Shown: piece by piece, positions 26,065-38,383 of the stretch
Numbering within the stretch: the stretch's first letter is position 1
How the letters are laid out: each line of letters opens with the position of its first letter
NCBI GenBank assembly: GCA_004026145.2
Contig: CP034983.1
Span: 13,549,212 to 13,613,211 of the forward strand
DNA: 64,000 nucleotides
Direction: 5' to 3'
Origin: Takifugu bimaculatus
Lineage: Eukaryota > Chordata > Actinopteri > Tetraodontiformes > Tetraodontidae
The notes under the pieces: generated by a model
Databases searched by the model: none
Told to the model about the DNA's origin: nothing
What the model saw: the letters and a program-made list of their open reading frames with translations, nothing else
Program-made: the position numbers and the translations under genes

Positions 26065-29000
26065 TCAGCGTTGCCGGGAGAACAGGTTCCTCAGAGCGTT
26101 GTTGTAGTTCTTATTGAACGCGGTGTAGATGAGCGGGTTGAAGAAGGAGTTGGAGTACCCCAGCCACAGGAAGATGCTCTTCCAGATGGGCGGGATGTCG
26201 CAGGAGCACAGCGGAACGATGAGCTCGGTGATGAAGAAGGGGATCCAGCAAAGCACGAACACGCCGATCAGGATGCCCACCATTAGCGCCGCCTTCTTCT
26301 CCTTCTGCTCGCGCCACGTGTCCCCGTCCGTCTGAAAGGTCACGGTGGCGTGTCGTACGGTGAACACCATCTGGGGCCGCGTTTCCTCCTTCACCTGAAA
26401 GCAGAACCAGTTAATTTGGCGACCCCATTTGGCATGAGAAAGGAAATGGGTTTAAGCATTCAGCAGCTGCTGAAGTGAATAATTTGAAGCCGTGCGACAA
26501 AAGATGGATTATAGAATGCTGAGCGGCGCGAGTCAACAGGTGGATTAACAACCCTGAGCGCATCCTTTTTATTTCCAACCCAGGGATGATAAAACCAAGC
26601 GCTGCGTTCCAACCTTCACTCCCAAGTGACGTCACGTTAATGTCGAACTTTCTCTTTCAAGAGTGAAATTAGCTGAATCGAGGCGGGCCAGCGTCTCTCC
26701 AAACTGATAAAACAGGATGGAGAAAATCCAGGCGCGGCCGGGGACAGAGGTTAAAAGCACAGCAGATGAAATGAGCACATAATTAAACGACTGCTGTGGT
26801 TTGTTTGGCTCAGCGTAAACTTGTCGCAACAGTGACCCGGCACACTGCAAACCGTTTTTTTTTTCCAAGGCTAACTTTGAAAACGAAATGAGGAAAAAGC
26901 ACTTTTTCCCTCCCTGGTGCTACTCCTCTGGGGATTACTTACTTAAGTTGCTGCACTTCAAAAGAGGAAAAGCTAGAAAGAACAATGTGCTTGGAGGTCG
27001 CGCAGTGGAGAAAATGTGCTACTTTTTTCAGACAAGTCATTTTTTGATCTCTCATTTAATCAAACTTGTGAATAAATGATACACTCCTTCCCCGATAGTT
27101 AATGCCTCTCAATGCCTTTGAGTGGGCGTTGAGGCTGTCGGGGACTTTGCCATGTTGTACGATGTGCAGCCACTAAGTGCATGCTGGGAAATATGGGGAA
27201 AAGGCAGCATAACGACAGGTAGCACAACCATATGCCACTGTAAATGTCTGCTGGAGGGAAATCGAGAAAAACACACACGCTTTAATTAAGCCAATGGCAA
27301 GAGTGATTGTCTGTTTGATGAAACTTGACATTTAAATCGGTCTACCAAAGCAACAGAAGACGGACTAATTTGCGTGATGATTGGTCCTCCTCAAACACAG
27401 GTCAGCGTGCGCCTGACTACCGTCCCATGGATTATTTTTTTTTGCCACAAATTGGAAAATATATTACAGAAATGAAAGTGCATTTGCGTTACCCTTTCAG
27501 TGATGATTTTCACATTTCGGAGGATGTCAGCCAATTTCTGGTAACGGTCCGCCACTTGGGGCAATTTTCATACTAAACCATTTAGGCTGGAGAAAGGGGG
27601 TGTCTTTTCAGAAGTGGTGTATTTACTGTCGTCAAAGTGTTCTGGCTGCGGGGATGATGTCGCCTTTCTCAAAGCAAGGGCAGGCGGGTGCAGCCACTTA
27701 GCAGGAAAAAGGATTAAGAATTAGCATTAGCATGCATAATGGAGATCTTTGCGTTTGCTAATTGGTGGGGGGCAATAGGGAGGAAGCACATGCAAGTATT
27801 TTTTTCTTATTTTCTTTGAGGACAGCAGGGTCATCATTTGGAGGTAATAAGTACTGCAGTACCACTTGATAATGCTGCAAGGGTGTTTGGCTCTGCAGTG
27901 GAATTGATGGATTTGGCGTCCAATCTGACGGCTCAGCCTGAACAGCTGGATCACCCCAGGAAGAGAGTGAAGAGAACAAGAGGTCGTCCAGCTAAGACTT
28001 TAAGACATGTGCCTGGCTGACTTCCACTCGTGGGAAAATCGAATGGGACTCAGGTCAGTCGAGCGTTGAAAAATAAGAACAAATTTTCTTTAGCAAAAGA
28101 TGCTGTTGCTATCAGGGTACAAGGACGCCATTACTAAAATATCCATTATCATCCAGGTGCAAGTCAAGGAAAATAGTTGATCATAGAGAATTGTGTCTGA
28201 CTAAGAGCACTACCCAAGCTCATGGTTATAATACGTATGTATATGTGCTGTTAACCTTTGCCTCAATGGTGGCTGAAGCACATCACATTCAGCCCATTAG
28301 CCGGATACTAAATTGCTCTCAGTCCATTGACAAACTGACCCAGACCTTATTAATGTCTGTGCCTGCATTTTCAGCCAGATGATTAATATCAGCAGAAGGG
28401 ATTTAGAATGATTCATTCCTTGGAATCACTACATGTCTCTGTAGCACATCGCACAGGAGACTTGTTAGTGGGCGATGATTCAATTAATCCGCTCCAGCAG
28501 ATGCTTGGTAGCAAGATATACGGACGGACTGGACAGACAGAGAGACGGACAGATAGATAGATAGTCCGACAGATTTTGGGGAATTTCAGCACAATTCGAA
28601 CACTTTCTCCTCCCCCCACCCCCCCCTTTTTTTCCCGTCTCTGAGCACGTTTGGCTGTCTTCAACACGCTTTTGTTGCATTTCTTATGAACAACTGAGGT
28701 GTAGCGTGCACCTGGGCAGCGTCACAATAGCTTAAATGGGATTAAAGGCTGCGCAGATCCAAACGCATTTTCCCGCAGTCGCTCAGAAAGAGCGCGTCCT
28801 TGGAACGGTCTCATTCGGAAGTTCTTCTGCTCGGTTCGATCATGCTGAACATCTCGCTGAAACTCCTCCTGGGAGGCCCTTTTCCCTCTCCTGCTCTGAA
28901 GGTGCTGTTCGATCCACGGCTTCCTGCCTCTCTTTCTGGCATTGCTAACTTGGCTGGCTTCCACCTGGCTTTGACGGTCGCGCAAGTCTCGCCTCCTGCG

Positions 29001-29994
29001 CAGTAAATCCTGGACAAGTATATCCGTGGCACCGCTGCGGATACACCCTCTGGTTGTGACGGCAGCTCACCGCGGGTTCCCATTTGTGGGCTTTCATGAC
29101 AACAACACGCCTGTCTGCCATATGCTGAGATCAGTTTTTCCCCCTGGCCTCTGCACACATCGAGTCTTTGCATTTCAGGGCACACTTGGCTGCCAACCGA
29201 CCCCCATAGCTGTTTGTAAAATATTCTAATAATAAAGAGCTATTTATAGGAGAAAGGATTTATGAAAGAAAAAAAGCAACGATCACCTCAGCCATGGGTG
29301 TTATTGTGTTGGTTTTCCTGGAGCCGATCCGAAACTTGGCTGCCTTGTAGATCTTCCAGTAGACGAACAGCACCACACACAGCGGCAGGTAAAACGCCCC
29401 GAAGGTGGAGAAGATGGTGTAGGACGGCTCCTGGCTCATCTGGCACTTCATTCCCTCCGAGTATGTCCTGCCCCAGCCGAAGAGAGGCGACAGGGAGATG
29501 ATGGAGGACAGCAGCCACGTCAGGGCGATCATCACGTTGGAGATCTTCTTGCGTGTCTTCAGCGTGTACTGCAGGTGCCTGGTGATGGACCAGTAGCGGT
29601 CCAGCGCGATGGCCGTCACGTTCCAGATGCTGGCGGTGCAGCAGAGCACGTCGAAGGAGATCCAGACCTGGCACAGGACGCGGCCCAGCTTCCACAGCCT
29701 CCCGTTCAGCTCGTGGACCAGGCTCAGCGGCATGACCAGGGCAGCCACCATGACGTCGGAGATGGCCATGGAAGCTACCAGGTTGTGGGGCACCCGGTGG
29801 AACGTCCTCACCCTCAGGATGGTCACCAGCACCAGCAGGTTCCACACAAAGGTGGCCACCACCAACATGGCCAGCAAGGTGAGAGTTAGCACGCTGAAGA
29901 CGGAAAAGGGTCGGTAGATGTTTCCGCCGGAGTCAAAGGCGTCCGTGGTGCTGCTGACGTTGGCCGTCAGGACGCTGGTGTTGGGGTACGCCAT
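26065..29994 (-). CDS. htr5a: 5-hydroxytryptamine receptor 5A (5-HT5A), 2 coding exons, 345 aa
   Basis: Class A aminergic GPCR at the neuronal plasma membrane; in mammals it couples to Gi/o. Coding exons are 29994-29287 (236 codons, donor GAG|GTGATC) and 26394-26065 (109 codons plus stop, acceptor TTTCAG|GTG); the 2,892-bp intron is phase 0 in the third intracellular loop, as in mammalian HTR5A. Landmarks: N-glycosylation sites NTS (5) and NVS (12); RVRTFHRVPHNLVASMA (61-77); amine-binding Asp115 in FDVLCC; disulphide pair C108/C184; ALDRYWSITRH (130-140, DRY motif); FYLPLCVVLFVYWKIYKAAK (201-220); CWIPFF (285-290); NPLIY (322-326); C-terminus NLFSRQR. Human HTR5A is 357 aa and very similar throughout. 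The chosen ATG has a strong Kozak context (GCGACCATGG). An in-frame ATG at 30132 lies upstream of a good splice acceptor (exon edge 30065) and is probably intronic. A teleost paralogue label (aa/ab) cannot be assigned. Confidence 0.96.
26395..29286 (-). other. Intron 1 of htr5a
   Basis: The 2.9-kb intron separates TM1-TM5 from TM6-TM7. It contains AT-rich runs and a CCCCCCACCCCCCC stretch near 28610 beside GACAGACAGATAGATA-type short repeats (28530-28565). No nested gene is supported; the ORFs here are short and featureless. Confidence 0.8.
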
Positions 29995-30499
29995 GGTCGC
30001 TGCTCTCTCCCCCGCAGCTGCAAGGGCCTCAAGGACTAGGAGACGGCTTCTCTGGGCTGGAGATTCTGTAACAGAAGGTAGAAAAGGAGCGGCATTCACA
30101 AAATCTGTGGTTTTAAACCGATGCTGAATCACTCGAGTGGCTCGCTTTCATCGAGTAACCTGGTGTAAGTATAATTACATATGCTGCCAAAAAGGCTCAA
30201 AACCATCCGGCCCGCCTTTGGCCCCCGTGAATACTCAGCTTTATCATTCCACGGCCATCCTGCCATTCACCTCGCGACACACAGATCCGTGACTGACCTT
30301 CCAGGAGTTTCGTAACCGGTAGAGACATCCCTTTCTCACCTGCGGACCTACTGTAAGTGGCTGCCTGGCGAGAATCTATACTTCAGAGTCTCTACTTCAG
30401 AGTCACAGAAGAAAAGCGGTGTAAATACATTCAGAAGAGCCTCAGTCCAGCAGAGCATGAAGGATTCTCAAAGATGTTAAATATGTTCCTCTTTCTGGT

Positions 30500-31335
30500 G
30501 TGGTGGTATCTTAGTGTGTGGGGGAAACTAGGCTAAGATGAGGGTTCTCGGTTCGAGCCCCAATGCAAACAAAACATGGAAGATGTTCTGGTAGTAGGTC
30601 CCAGTACTCTTGAGCAAGCTACCGAACCAATAAATGCTCATACAGTGGGGCCTCTACTTACAAAATTAACTGGTTCCGGAAGTTGTTTCGTAACCTGAAA
30701 ATTACGTAAGTAGAGACGCGTTTTCCATGTAAATGCCCTAATCCTTTCCAAGCCCCCAAAAATTTGGACATAATTTTTTTTATAAATCATAAAAATGCAT
30801 CAAAACATGTTACAATTAGATTACCGCACAATAAATGTAGGAATTCAGTGTAAGGCTTCTCCAGGAACAAAATGAACTTTATTACAGGCTAATCTTACAT
30901 TAGCCGTCATTACTAGCAACGGAACGTTAACACTTGTGGTAACACCGCCATCTAATGGACAAACATACGAACACCCACAATAAATAAAAGTGAAACGAAG
31001 ACGACGCTGGGATACACACAAACTTGTACATACTGATGTCCCTCTTAGCCAATGGGATGACAGGAAGATGCTAGGCGATAGCCAATGGCAGAGCAGCTAT
31101 ACGCATGTTTACGTTTGCTAAACTCTGCGAGCTGCGAGTAGCAGCGGTAGCGTATTTTTGCCTTTCGAATCCTGAAATTTCTTTCGTAACAAGAGGAAAT
31201 ATTTTCCCGTTGAGACGTTTCGTAACCTGAAAAATTTCGCATGTAGAGGCGTTCGTAAGTAGAGGTCCCACTGTATAGGGCCCTGCGATGAACTGGCGAC
31301 TCATCCTGGGGCTGAACCCTGCCTTCGCCCATCGT
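30500..31335 (+). mobile_element. tRNA-derived SINE, interrupted by a DNA transposon
   Basis: The head has GGTGGTATCTTAGTGTGTGG (A-box-like) and GGTTCGAGCCC (30550-30560), a match to the RNA polymerase III B box. It is followed by CTTGAGCAAGCTACCGAACC, typical of fish tRNA-SINE bodies. The body resumes after the transposon with CCCTGCGATGAACTGGCGAC and ends near 31335. Borders are approximate; the family name is not assigned. Confidence 0.5.
30643..31273. mobile_element. Non-autonomous TIR DNA transposon, TA target duplication
   Basis: Left end CAGTGGGGCCTCTACTTAC; the reverse complement of the right end is CAGTGGGACCTCTACTTAC, one mismatch. TA flanks both ends (30641-30642, 31274-31275), as in the Tc1/mariner superfamily. 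A subterminal TTTCGTAACCTGAAAA motif occurs near both ends. At 631 bp, with no transposase-like ORF, it is a MITE-like or internally deleted copy. Confidence 0.75.
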
Positions 31336-32473
31336 GTACCCTCCCCGTGGCAGTTTGCCCCCCCTGTGACATCACAGAACATCTGCGAATCCATCAAAAT
31401 TTGGATGACAAATCCCGCGGAAAGGGGGAATCTTCTGTTCATATTTGTCTTCTGAGCCCGTTGGGTTGTGGAACGATCAATGGCGGGATGATTGATGCGC
31501 GTCAGCCGTGTCGCTCTGAGCCGGTGCGTTAGTGTGACAAGTGACGCTGTCTGTTAGTGTCACAATCCACGCCTGCCCGCTTCAAAGAGCCCAATAAAGA
31601 CCGTCCCTCAGCCACGGTTCTCCCCTCCTTTTAACCGACCTAATGGCCATGAGATTGAGCTGAGAAGCGCCTATCAGACAGGTTCCCTCCGTCACACGGC
31701 AGCTGTCACACATGGCAAATATGCATAAGTGAGAAGAGCGACGACGGTGCAAAAGCACTGTCGTCAGAGGGCAATAAATGAGTGTCTCCAGGTGGCTGTG
31801 AGGGTTAGGTGGCAGCTCAGGTTGGCCAGGGGGAAACGGTTGCTCCTGGACTCCAGCACGAGGAAGGGAACGGTGATTAACCCCGTCATCTATCCGCCGG
31901 CTCTACTTTGAAATGCAAAAGCAGCACCTGACCAGGGCTGAAGGATTGTGGATTGTGGGGGGGTGGGGTGGGTTGGGGGAGGGGGGCATACTAACAAAGC
32001 TGCTGAGGGGAGACGTTTCCAGCTGAGCACACTTTGGGGAGAAAGTGCGAACGAATCAGCTGCTGTTTGTGCAATTTACACCTTTAAACGAATCCTGGCT
32101 GATCCAAGGATCCGCTGAACGTCTTGTTGCAGCAACCTGCTGAGATGCAAGCAAGTGGCGTCCAAGCGTTTGTTCCACAATATCAGAGACAGTAATAACA
32201 CATGCGTTATTAAGCATGTGCAGCGACGCACCTGTGCAGAATTAACACACTGGTTTCAGCGCGGGGTTCGGAGAGTCTTCACTTATTCAATGTTGCTGAT
32301 AAAACTCAACGAAAAGCAACTTTTGGGGGTGGAAAATGGGCAGGAATCCGTTTAGAAGGCGAGGTTTTCTCCCCGCGCTTGACTTGACTTATGCACTAGT
32401 TTTACTGCAGTTTTCTGCCCCCGCGTCGATAATATGCGCAAAAATAACCCCAAACAAAACAACAACAACTCAC

Positions 32474-32830
32474 CGCGTCAACACTTCAGGAGGCTGAGCC
32501 GTCCCGCACGCCTGGGTCTAGGTTCAGGTCTCCCCATCCAGACGCGCTCTGCTGGTCTCAGCACGGCGGCCGAAGCGCCTTCTGGCTCGAGCGACGGCAG
32601 AATCTCACCGCGCAGCGAGGAGACCGAGCCGGCGGAATGAACCACGCACTGGGCGAAAGGGGGGAGGCGGGGGGAGAGAAGTGGAGTGGAGAGAGGCTGA
32701 GGGCAATTCAGACAACAAACACTGCGTTTCCTGCACATGACGGGGACGTGTGTGTGTGTTTTACGCGCAGTTTGCGCGCGCTGCCGCCTTCTTTTCAGGC
32801 GCATGCAGCGTGGAGGATGAGGATTGTGTC
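32474..32830 (-). promoter_or_regulatory. htr5a: CpG-rich candidate first exon and promoter of htr5a
   Basis: A block rich in CG dinucleotides lies 2.5 kb upstream of the htr5a start, in contrast to its AT-richer surroundings. It contains GCGC clusters at 32755-32800 and ends in a consensus GTGAGT donor. No TATA box is seen on the minus strand. Assignment to htr5a rests on position, orientation and the donor only. Confidence 0.35.
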
Positions 32831-35800
32831 GCACTGTTGCTGCTCAGAGGGAGGAGAGAGCTTCCTCCTTCTCATTATCCATGGTCGTCAGGGTCCCCTG
32901 GTGCTCCAGAAAGCACCGACCCCGCTGCTTTCTGATTTATGATACTTCCGGACGACCATCCTTTCCACTCCCCGGATATTTCCCCACGTCTCCCGCAGAC
33001 GTCATTAATCTGAACGGGACAAAAAAAAAGCTATCCATTCTCATTCCTTGTGTGGTTACTTGAAACACACGGCACTAAAACCGTACTTTATTCTTGTTCA
33101 TCGTCTTCTAAAAAGAAAGCTCTCCCACCTCCTGGAATCTCTCTTTGGATGTCAGAAAGGTCAGATCTCGACAGGGTCAGAAAGCTCCAGCTGCAGACAA
33201 GAGGCATCTCGTTGACCCAGGCAAGGTTCGTTCATTATTGGTGGATCCCAGAGCCCGTTTAAGGCTGAATAAGGACTCCCCAGCTGAGATTAAGGCTATG
33301 GATTACAGAGTCTAAATCGGTGGCTCAGTCCTTGTAAATGATTTTAATATGATTTAATCACCATCTCAGCATCGTGAGTCACTTCAGGTCTTCAGGCTTC
33401 AGGCAACAGACTGTGTCAATTATTCAATATCAACAAAGGAAGGCGAGTAAAAAGCCCTTTTCTTCTCCGCAGCTCTCATAATGAAACTCCCACTCCACAG
33501 CTGCGGCTGCCGTGTAAACATCACCTTCCACCCGCTCCCATTCAGCAAGACTGGGAGAGTTTTAGGATCACCTCGGCCACCCCTTCTCCCACGGGGCCTC
33601 TGGAACCAGCTGCAAGTGTGCTGGTTTTTACCACATCAAGCGAAGCCACCGTCCCCCCTCCTCTCAGCAGCCCCCATCCCCGCCGCGCAGCTGATGCCGA
33701 TGCGCAGCAACAACATAAAATCGGCTTGACGGTCGCTTGCGCAGCCGATGCGCAGCAACCTGCGACGTGAAACCGCGCCGCGCTATTTATAGAGGTGCGA
33801 GGCGCCGGTGCCGGTCCACTGAAACGGATTACACGGGGACGACGGTTACTTTCGACTTGAGGGCTGATTGAAACGCGCTGCAGCAGCCCCCCCACCGGCT
33901 CCTGTCACGTAGGGTGGGGAAGAGTCTCATCAAGACTAAGGCTGAACTCCTTTGCCGGAATGATGTGTCGCACCTCCGAGGCAGAGAGGACCCGTTTATC
34001 TCCCTCCGTCTCCAGACACCACATCCCTGACCTTGTCCTGCCCGTAAATATTAAAAAGTCGTTCATTTGTTCCCGTTTCCAGAGGAATTCGATACTGGGA
34101 AATTGGGACGTTTCCAGCGTTTTTGTCCCTCATGGATCCCAGAAGGACGTCATGTCAAAACATCAACACTAAATATGTGAAGTCTTTGGCTGCTCTGGTT
34201 TCCAGTGGAAGCTGACAATAGCTTTCCTGATTAATCAGGTAATTAAGCCTGTGACAAAAATAGGTCGACCCACGGAGAATCCATGGGGGTCCTGGAGTTT
34301 TGAGTTTGTCCTGAGTATTTCAAAGTCTACACTGCAGCAGGAATTCAGCATTCTTTTGAACATTTTATGCCTAATTTCCCCTTTTTTCTTTTGTCCTTTG
34401 TTGCTCTTGCCCCAAAGGACACATTTGGCCTTAAAAACACAACAAAATGGCCCAAAAAATGCATGTGAACATTTTTAAGCCCATATAATTCTTTCAAAGT
34501 AATTATTTACGCGCTTTTCTCTCCCTTTACAAGAAGATTAAAGCGCAAGAGGAAATTTGACGGCACAAAGCTGGGACGGCAGGTCCTTCCTCTCTTCTGC
34601 AGCCAGCATCGACACTGTCAGAGTTTGCTGGCATCTGTCTCACAAAGTCAATGATCCGCCGACACCCACATACATATTTACAGCACGGGCGTGTGTGAGG
34701 GGCGGCGGCGACAGCCCCGACGTGCCCGGGCGGGCCCGCAGATGAAGGAGGAGGGGAAGCCATCCAGTAAATAGCTGGCGGAGGTGTGGAGGTCCTCTCT
34801 TCTGCAGATCTGCCGGCTGGCTGGACAGGAAGCTGAAGTTCCCGTATGAATAATTCTCGAACAACGGAATAATAACAAAAAAAAAAAAAGGTGGCGAAAA
34901 ATTCTTTCAAGGTCGACAGAATTTGACAGTGACCTGCAGGCAGAGGATGTTGAATAATGCAGAAAAGAATCTTAGCGTTTGTCTCCAATATGTAATGCTG
35001 CAGGAAATAATAACAATAAGTTTTTCGAACACACAGTGAGCCACATTAAAACCACCTGATTTCGATTTGAGAGGTCTCAGTCAGGTTGCCATGACGCCCA
35101 CAGGGTGAGTTAAGGTGACAGCCTAAATTTGTTGGGATGAATATTGCACCTGGCTCCGTTAGTGCTAAACTGCTAATGCTAAGCATAAATAGGATAGAAA
35201 CCCATTTGGAATTATACCCCAATCTGCTTCCTGCATGACTGAAAGGAGTTTGATTAGACTTAGCATGCTAATGCTAAGCTCATGAAGCTCTACCAGATTC
35301 ATGTCCTTCAATGTTGCTGCAAAAAAGCAAATAAATGAGGTTTGCACAGCTGCAGAAGCTAACAGACTTTAGATTATATCCCATCAAAGCAGATGAAATG
35401 TAAATCTTTTTCTGATTCATTTTTAATTTAATATAGCAGGTAAATGCAATTTCTGATTTGTGGAAATCAACGTAATTCTGTGTTGCGCCTCCATCAGCTG
35501 GGAAATAAGATTGATTTTCCCAAAAATATAACCTCAAGTACTTCCAGTCCAGTGGTTTAGTGCTGCAGACATATTTAGAAACCATGCGGGGAACTTGAGT
35601 TTTACGACATAGTTTCTGCAAAGGATGAGCGATATTAAAGAATAACGAAGTGTTTCAGGCTGCAGACATGATGCTCGTGGGGGCATCAAGTTTACTTCAA
35701 TGGCTTACTTATGGAAAGTAATGGAAGACATTAGTCATTCAAAAAAAAATAGTCTGGACCTTTAATGAGTTTTTAATCTGACATAATTGGCTTTGCTGAA

Positions 35801-35846
35801 GGGAACCTGCAACCCTGCTTGGGCTTGTTATGTGTGGGGTGTTACA

Positions 35847-35874
35847 CAACAACAACAACAACAACAACAACAAC
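35847..35874. repeat. (AAC)n microsatellite
   Basis: About nine AAC/CAA trinucleotide units in a row. Confidence 0.9.
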
Positions 35875-37904
35875 ATGTGTTTGGGTTGTTTGTTAGGCAG
35901 TAAACACACTTGCACAGAGGTGTCCTTGGCGGACAGCAATCATTTTGATGAATGGCTCCGACCTGGCGCGCCGTGGACTCCCAAAGGCTAATATTTTAGC
36001 GGGTCGCTGCCTTTGGAGAATTTTAAATCAGGCTGTCAATGACTGGAGCTCTGGTCTCGTTCTTGCCAAAGAGACTTTCGAGGAACAGGAAAGCAGCCGC
36101 CAGACCGACGTGCGTGCTGCTTATTTGACCAGAGCGGCTCACAAAGGCAGACTGACCGGTTCTTTGTTGAGCTTTAAATAAAGTATCAGTTGGGGGTTTT
36201 TTTGTGGTTACTTCCCTTTCTGTTGAGAGACATGGTTTGGATTGGGAGATATTCTCATTTTTATTGGAAAAAGTGCTTCTGGGGGTCGCCAAAGAGGACA
36301 TTTCACACCCTTAATTGCCACACATGAAGTTATTTAAGATGCAGAGCCAGTCCCTGTCGTGTTGTGTGGGTTTGCAAATGTAAATGGTGCCAGCATTCTT
36401 CAAAGAGCAGCATTCTACCTTGGCGCCGCCTTGCGAGGATAATCCAAACATAGGATTATCCAATTTAGGTGAGTCACGAGTAATAAATTCAAATTTACTT
36501 TGTCTAAATCGATCTGAGATCTTATTGCCGATGTTGCCTTTGCTTCGGGAGGCCGGGCCGTATAGCTCTCTCTAATTCCGCCTTTCCAATTACATGACCA
36601 TCACGTTGGTTTCCTGCGCCCAGGCCTATTTTTCCTGCCCTCCCAGAGGTCCTGTCTGAATCACCGCACACTTTATCACTGGCCGAAGCCCGTCCGCCTC
36701 CTTCTGTTCACAATGATCCGCACAAGCCGGCCAGGGAGGCTAATTCATAGACGTTAAGCCTTAAAAAAAAGGAGAGACAATACATCCCAGCATCCATCTT
36801 CATCCGTCGGGTTTGTCTGGACCCACCGCTGGCCGGTGGAGACCTGTCGTCTGTCAACTCTGATGGAATTAAAGCCAAAAATCCTCCGCGGGAGGGTTAT
36901 GGGAGCTAATGGCTACCTCAGAACAGGAGTAAACACAGATATCACTAAAATAATAGAGATTTATAATGCAGGGGGGAAAGAGAAGTAATGTGTTTGGAGT
37001 TTGTTACAATTGCTCCAAACCTAAAGGGAGCGGTCCTAAATTATTCAGGGGGGGGCTTTATGCAGGTAAAAACAGCGTTTTAGTGTGGCTCAGTGATGAT
37101 CGCCTCCCCAGGGTTCCCATTTCAGCATCAAGTCTTCCGCAGTTCTATTTCTACCTCTAGGAGGATGTTAGCTTAGCATGGCTCCCTTTGTGAGAACAAG
37201 TTGTTAAAAATCCCCCCTCAAAAAACAATTAGAGTTTGTAACATAAAGCTTCCAAGGAAACTCTCATTGTCGGATGGTTTCTCCGTAATTATGGCTTCTG
37301 CTTGAATTAATTTAAATACCACTCATTATAAAGTGCTTTGGCAATCTTGCTAAATGGGAAAAAGACAGTGGAGGCCAATCAAAGAAAAAAAAAGGCATGA
37401 TTGGATGTTAACCCCACTAAATACCTTAAATAATTGCAGCCCCCTTGAATAATTGAAAAAGAAAAAAGTAAAACATAAAGCTAATTTGATCATTTTAATT
37501 TAATTATTCTTCAAGAGGAATTTTTAATTGAAACAGTTAATGAATTGTTAAGGTCTTTTTAACTGGAAATAGTCTAATTTCACATCTCCTGCCTGGAGTG
37601 ATCCCCTGACTCATCTTTTAGGTGAATAGCCCGAGGTTTTGCCCTAAAAAAATAAAGGAAATTAATAAAGTACTCAAGGTCACGCGCCGAAACTCAGGGA
37701 GAAGACATCCAACGGCTGCTCCCACCAAGGTAAAACGGGCCAAGGCTTCATATATCTTTAAAGCGGTATTAGCATTTTCAAGAGCAATAAAGAAGTGTGG
37801 TTGAGAATTTATATCGCTCTGATCGCTCCTGCAGGCACCATCGTCCAGAACTGTCCAAGTCTTTCTGGTTTTTGATCAGATATGAAGTCAAACTACACTT
37901 GTAT

Positions 37905-38110
37905 TCCTAACTTGGTGGGGACATAATACAGACTAACCAACCCAACTAACCAACCCAACTAACCCCCCCCAGTCTTGACCGATTCTAACCTCAACCTTAA
38001 AACTAGTTCTTAAACCCTTAAACTGTCCTTTAGTCGCAAAAATGAGCCCATTTCACAAACATGTCCTCACTTTGCTAGTAGAGTATTTTGGTACTCAATT
38101 TGTAACAAAT

Positions 38111-38112
<2 letters not shown>
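37905..38112. repeat. Dispersed teleost repeat (GTGGGGAC type), copy 2
   Basis: Begins TTGGTGGGGACATAATACAG, has tandem CCAACCCAACTAA units, then CTTAAACCCTTAAACTGTCC and ATGTCCTCACTTTGCTAGTAG, the same order as the copy at 19840. It runs directly into a (CA)n array. Confidence 0.5.
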
Positions 38113-38161
<49 letters not shown>

Positions 38162-38197
38162 TGTATTCCTGTGTCCAGAAAGTCGTGGAAGGTTTCC

Positions 38198-38261
<64 letters not shown>

Positions 38262-38343
38262 TGTATTCCTGTGTCCAGAAAGTAGTGGAAGGTTTCCAAC
38301 ACACACACACACACAGACACACACACACAGACACACACCCACA

Positions 38344-38376
<33 letters not shown>
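38113..38376. repeat. CA microsatellite cluster with a 100-bp tandem duplication
   Basis: Three CA-rich arrays (38113-38159, 38199-38259, 38299-38376) are separated by two near-identical 40-bp inserts that begin ATGTATTCCTGTGTCCAGAA at 38161 and 38261 and differ at one visible position. The duplicated unit is therefore the insert plus CA run, with a period of 100 bp. Confidence 0.9.

Positions 38377-38383
<7 letters not shown>

Larger units (their letters stand above)
30066..32473 (-). other. Probable 5'UTR intron of htr5a
   Basis: The minus strand shows a good acceptor, TACCTTCTGTTACAG, ending at 30066, about 70 nt before the htr5a ATG. Upstream, a consensus donor CGCG|GTGAGT occurs at 32474/32473 at the edge of a CpG-rich block. 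Pairing the two is inference. The intron would contain the SINE and nested transposon at 30500-31335. Confidence 0.4.

Noticed and set aside
29995..30132. Upstream in-frame ATG that would add 46 residues to htr5a
   Set aside because: A strong splice acceptor lies between it and the better-context ATG at 29994, and the extra residues have no counterpart in HTR5A.
30540..30570. Functional tRNA gene
   Set aside because: A B-box is present, but no complete cloverleaf or acceptor stem could be found; it fits a SINE head.
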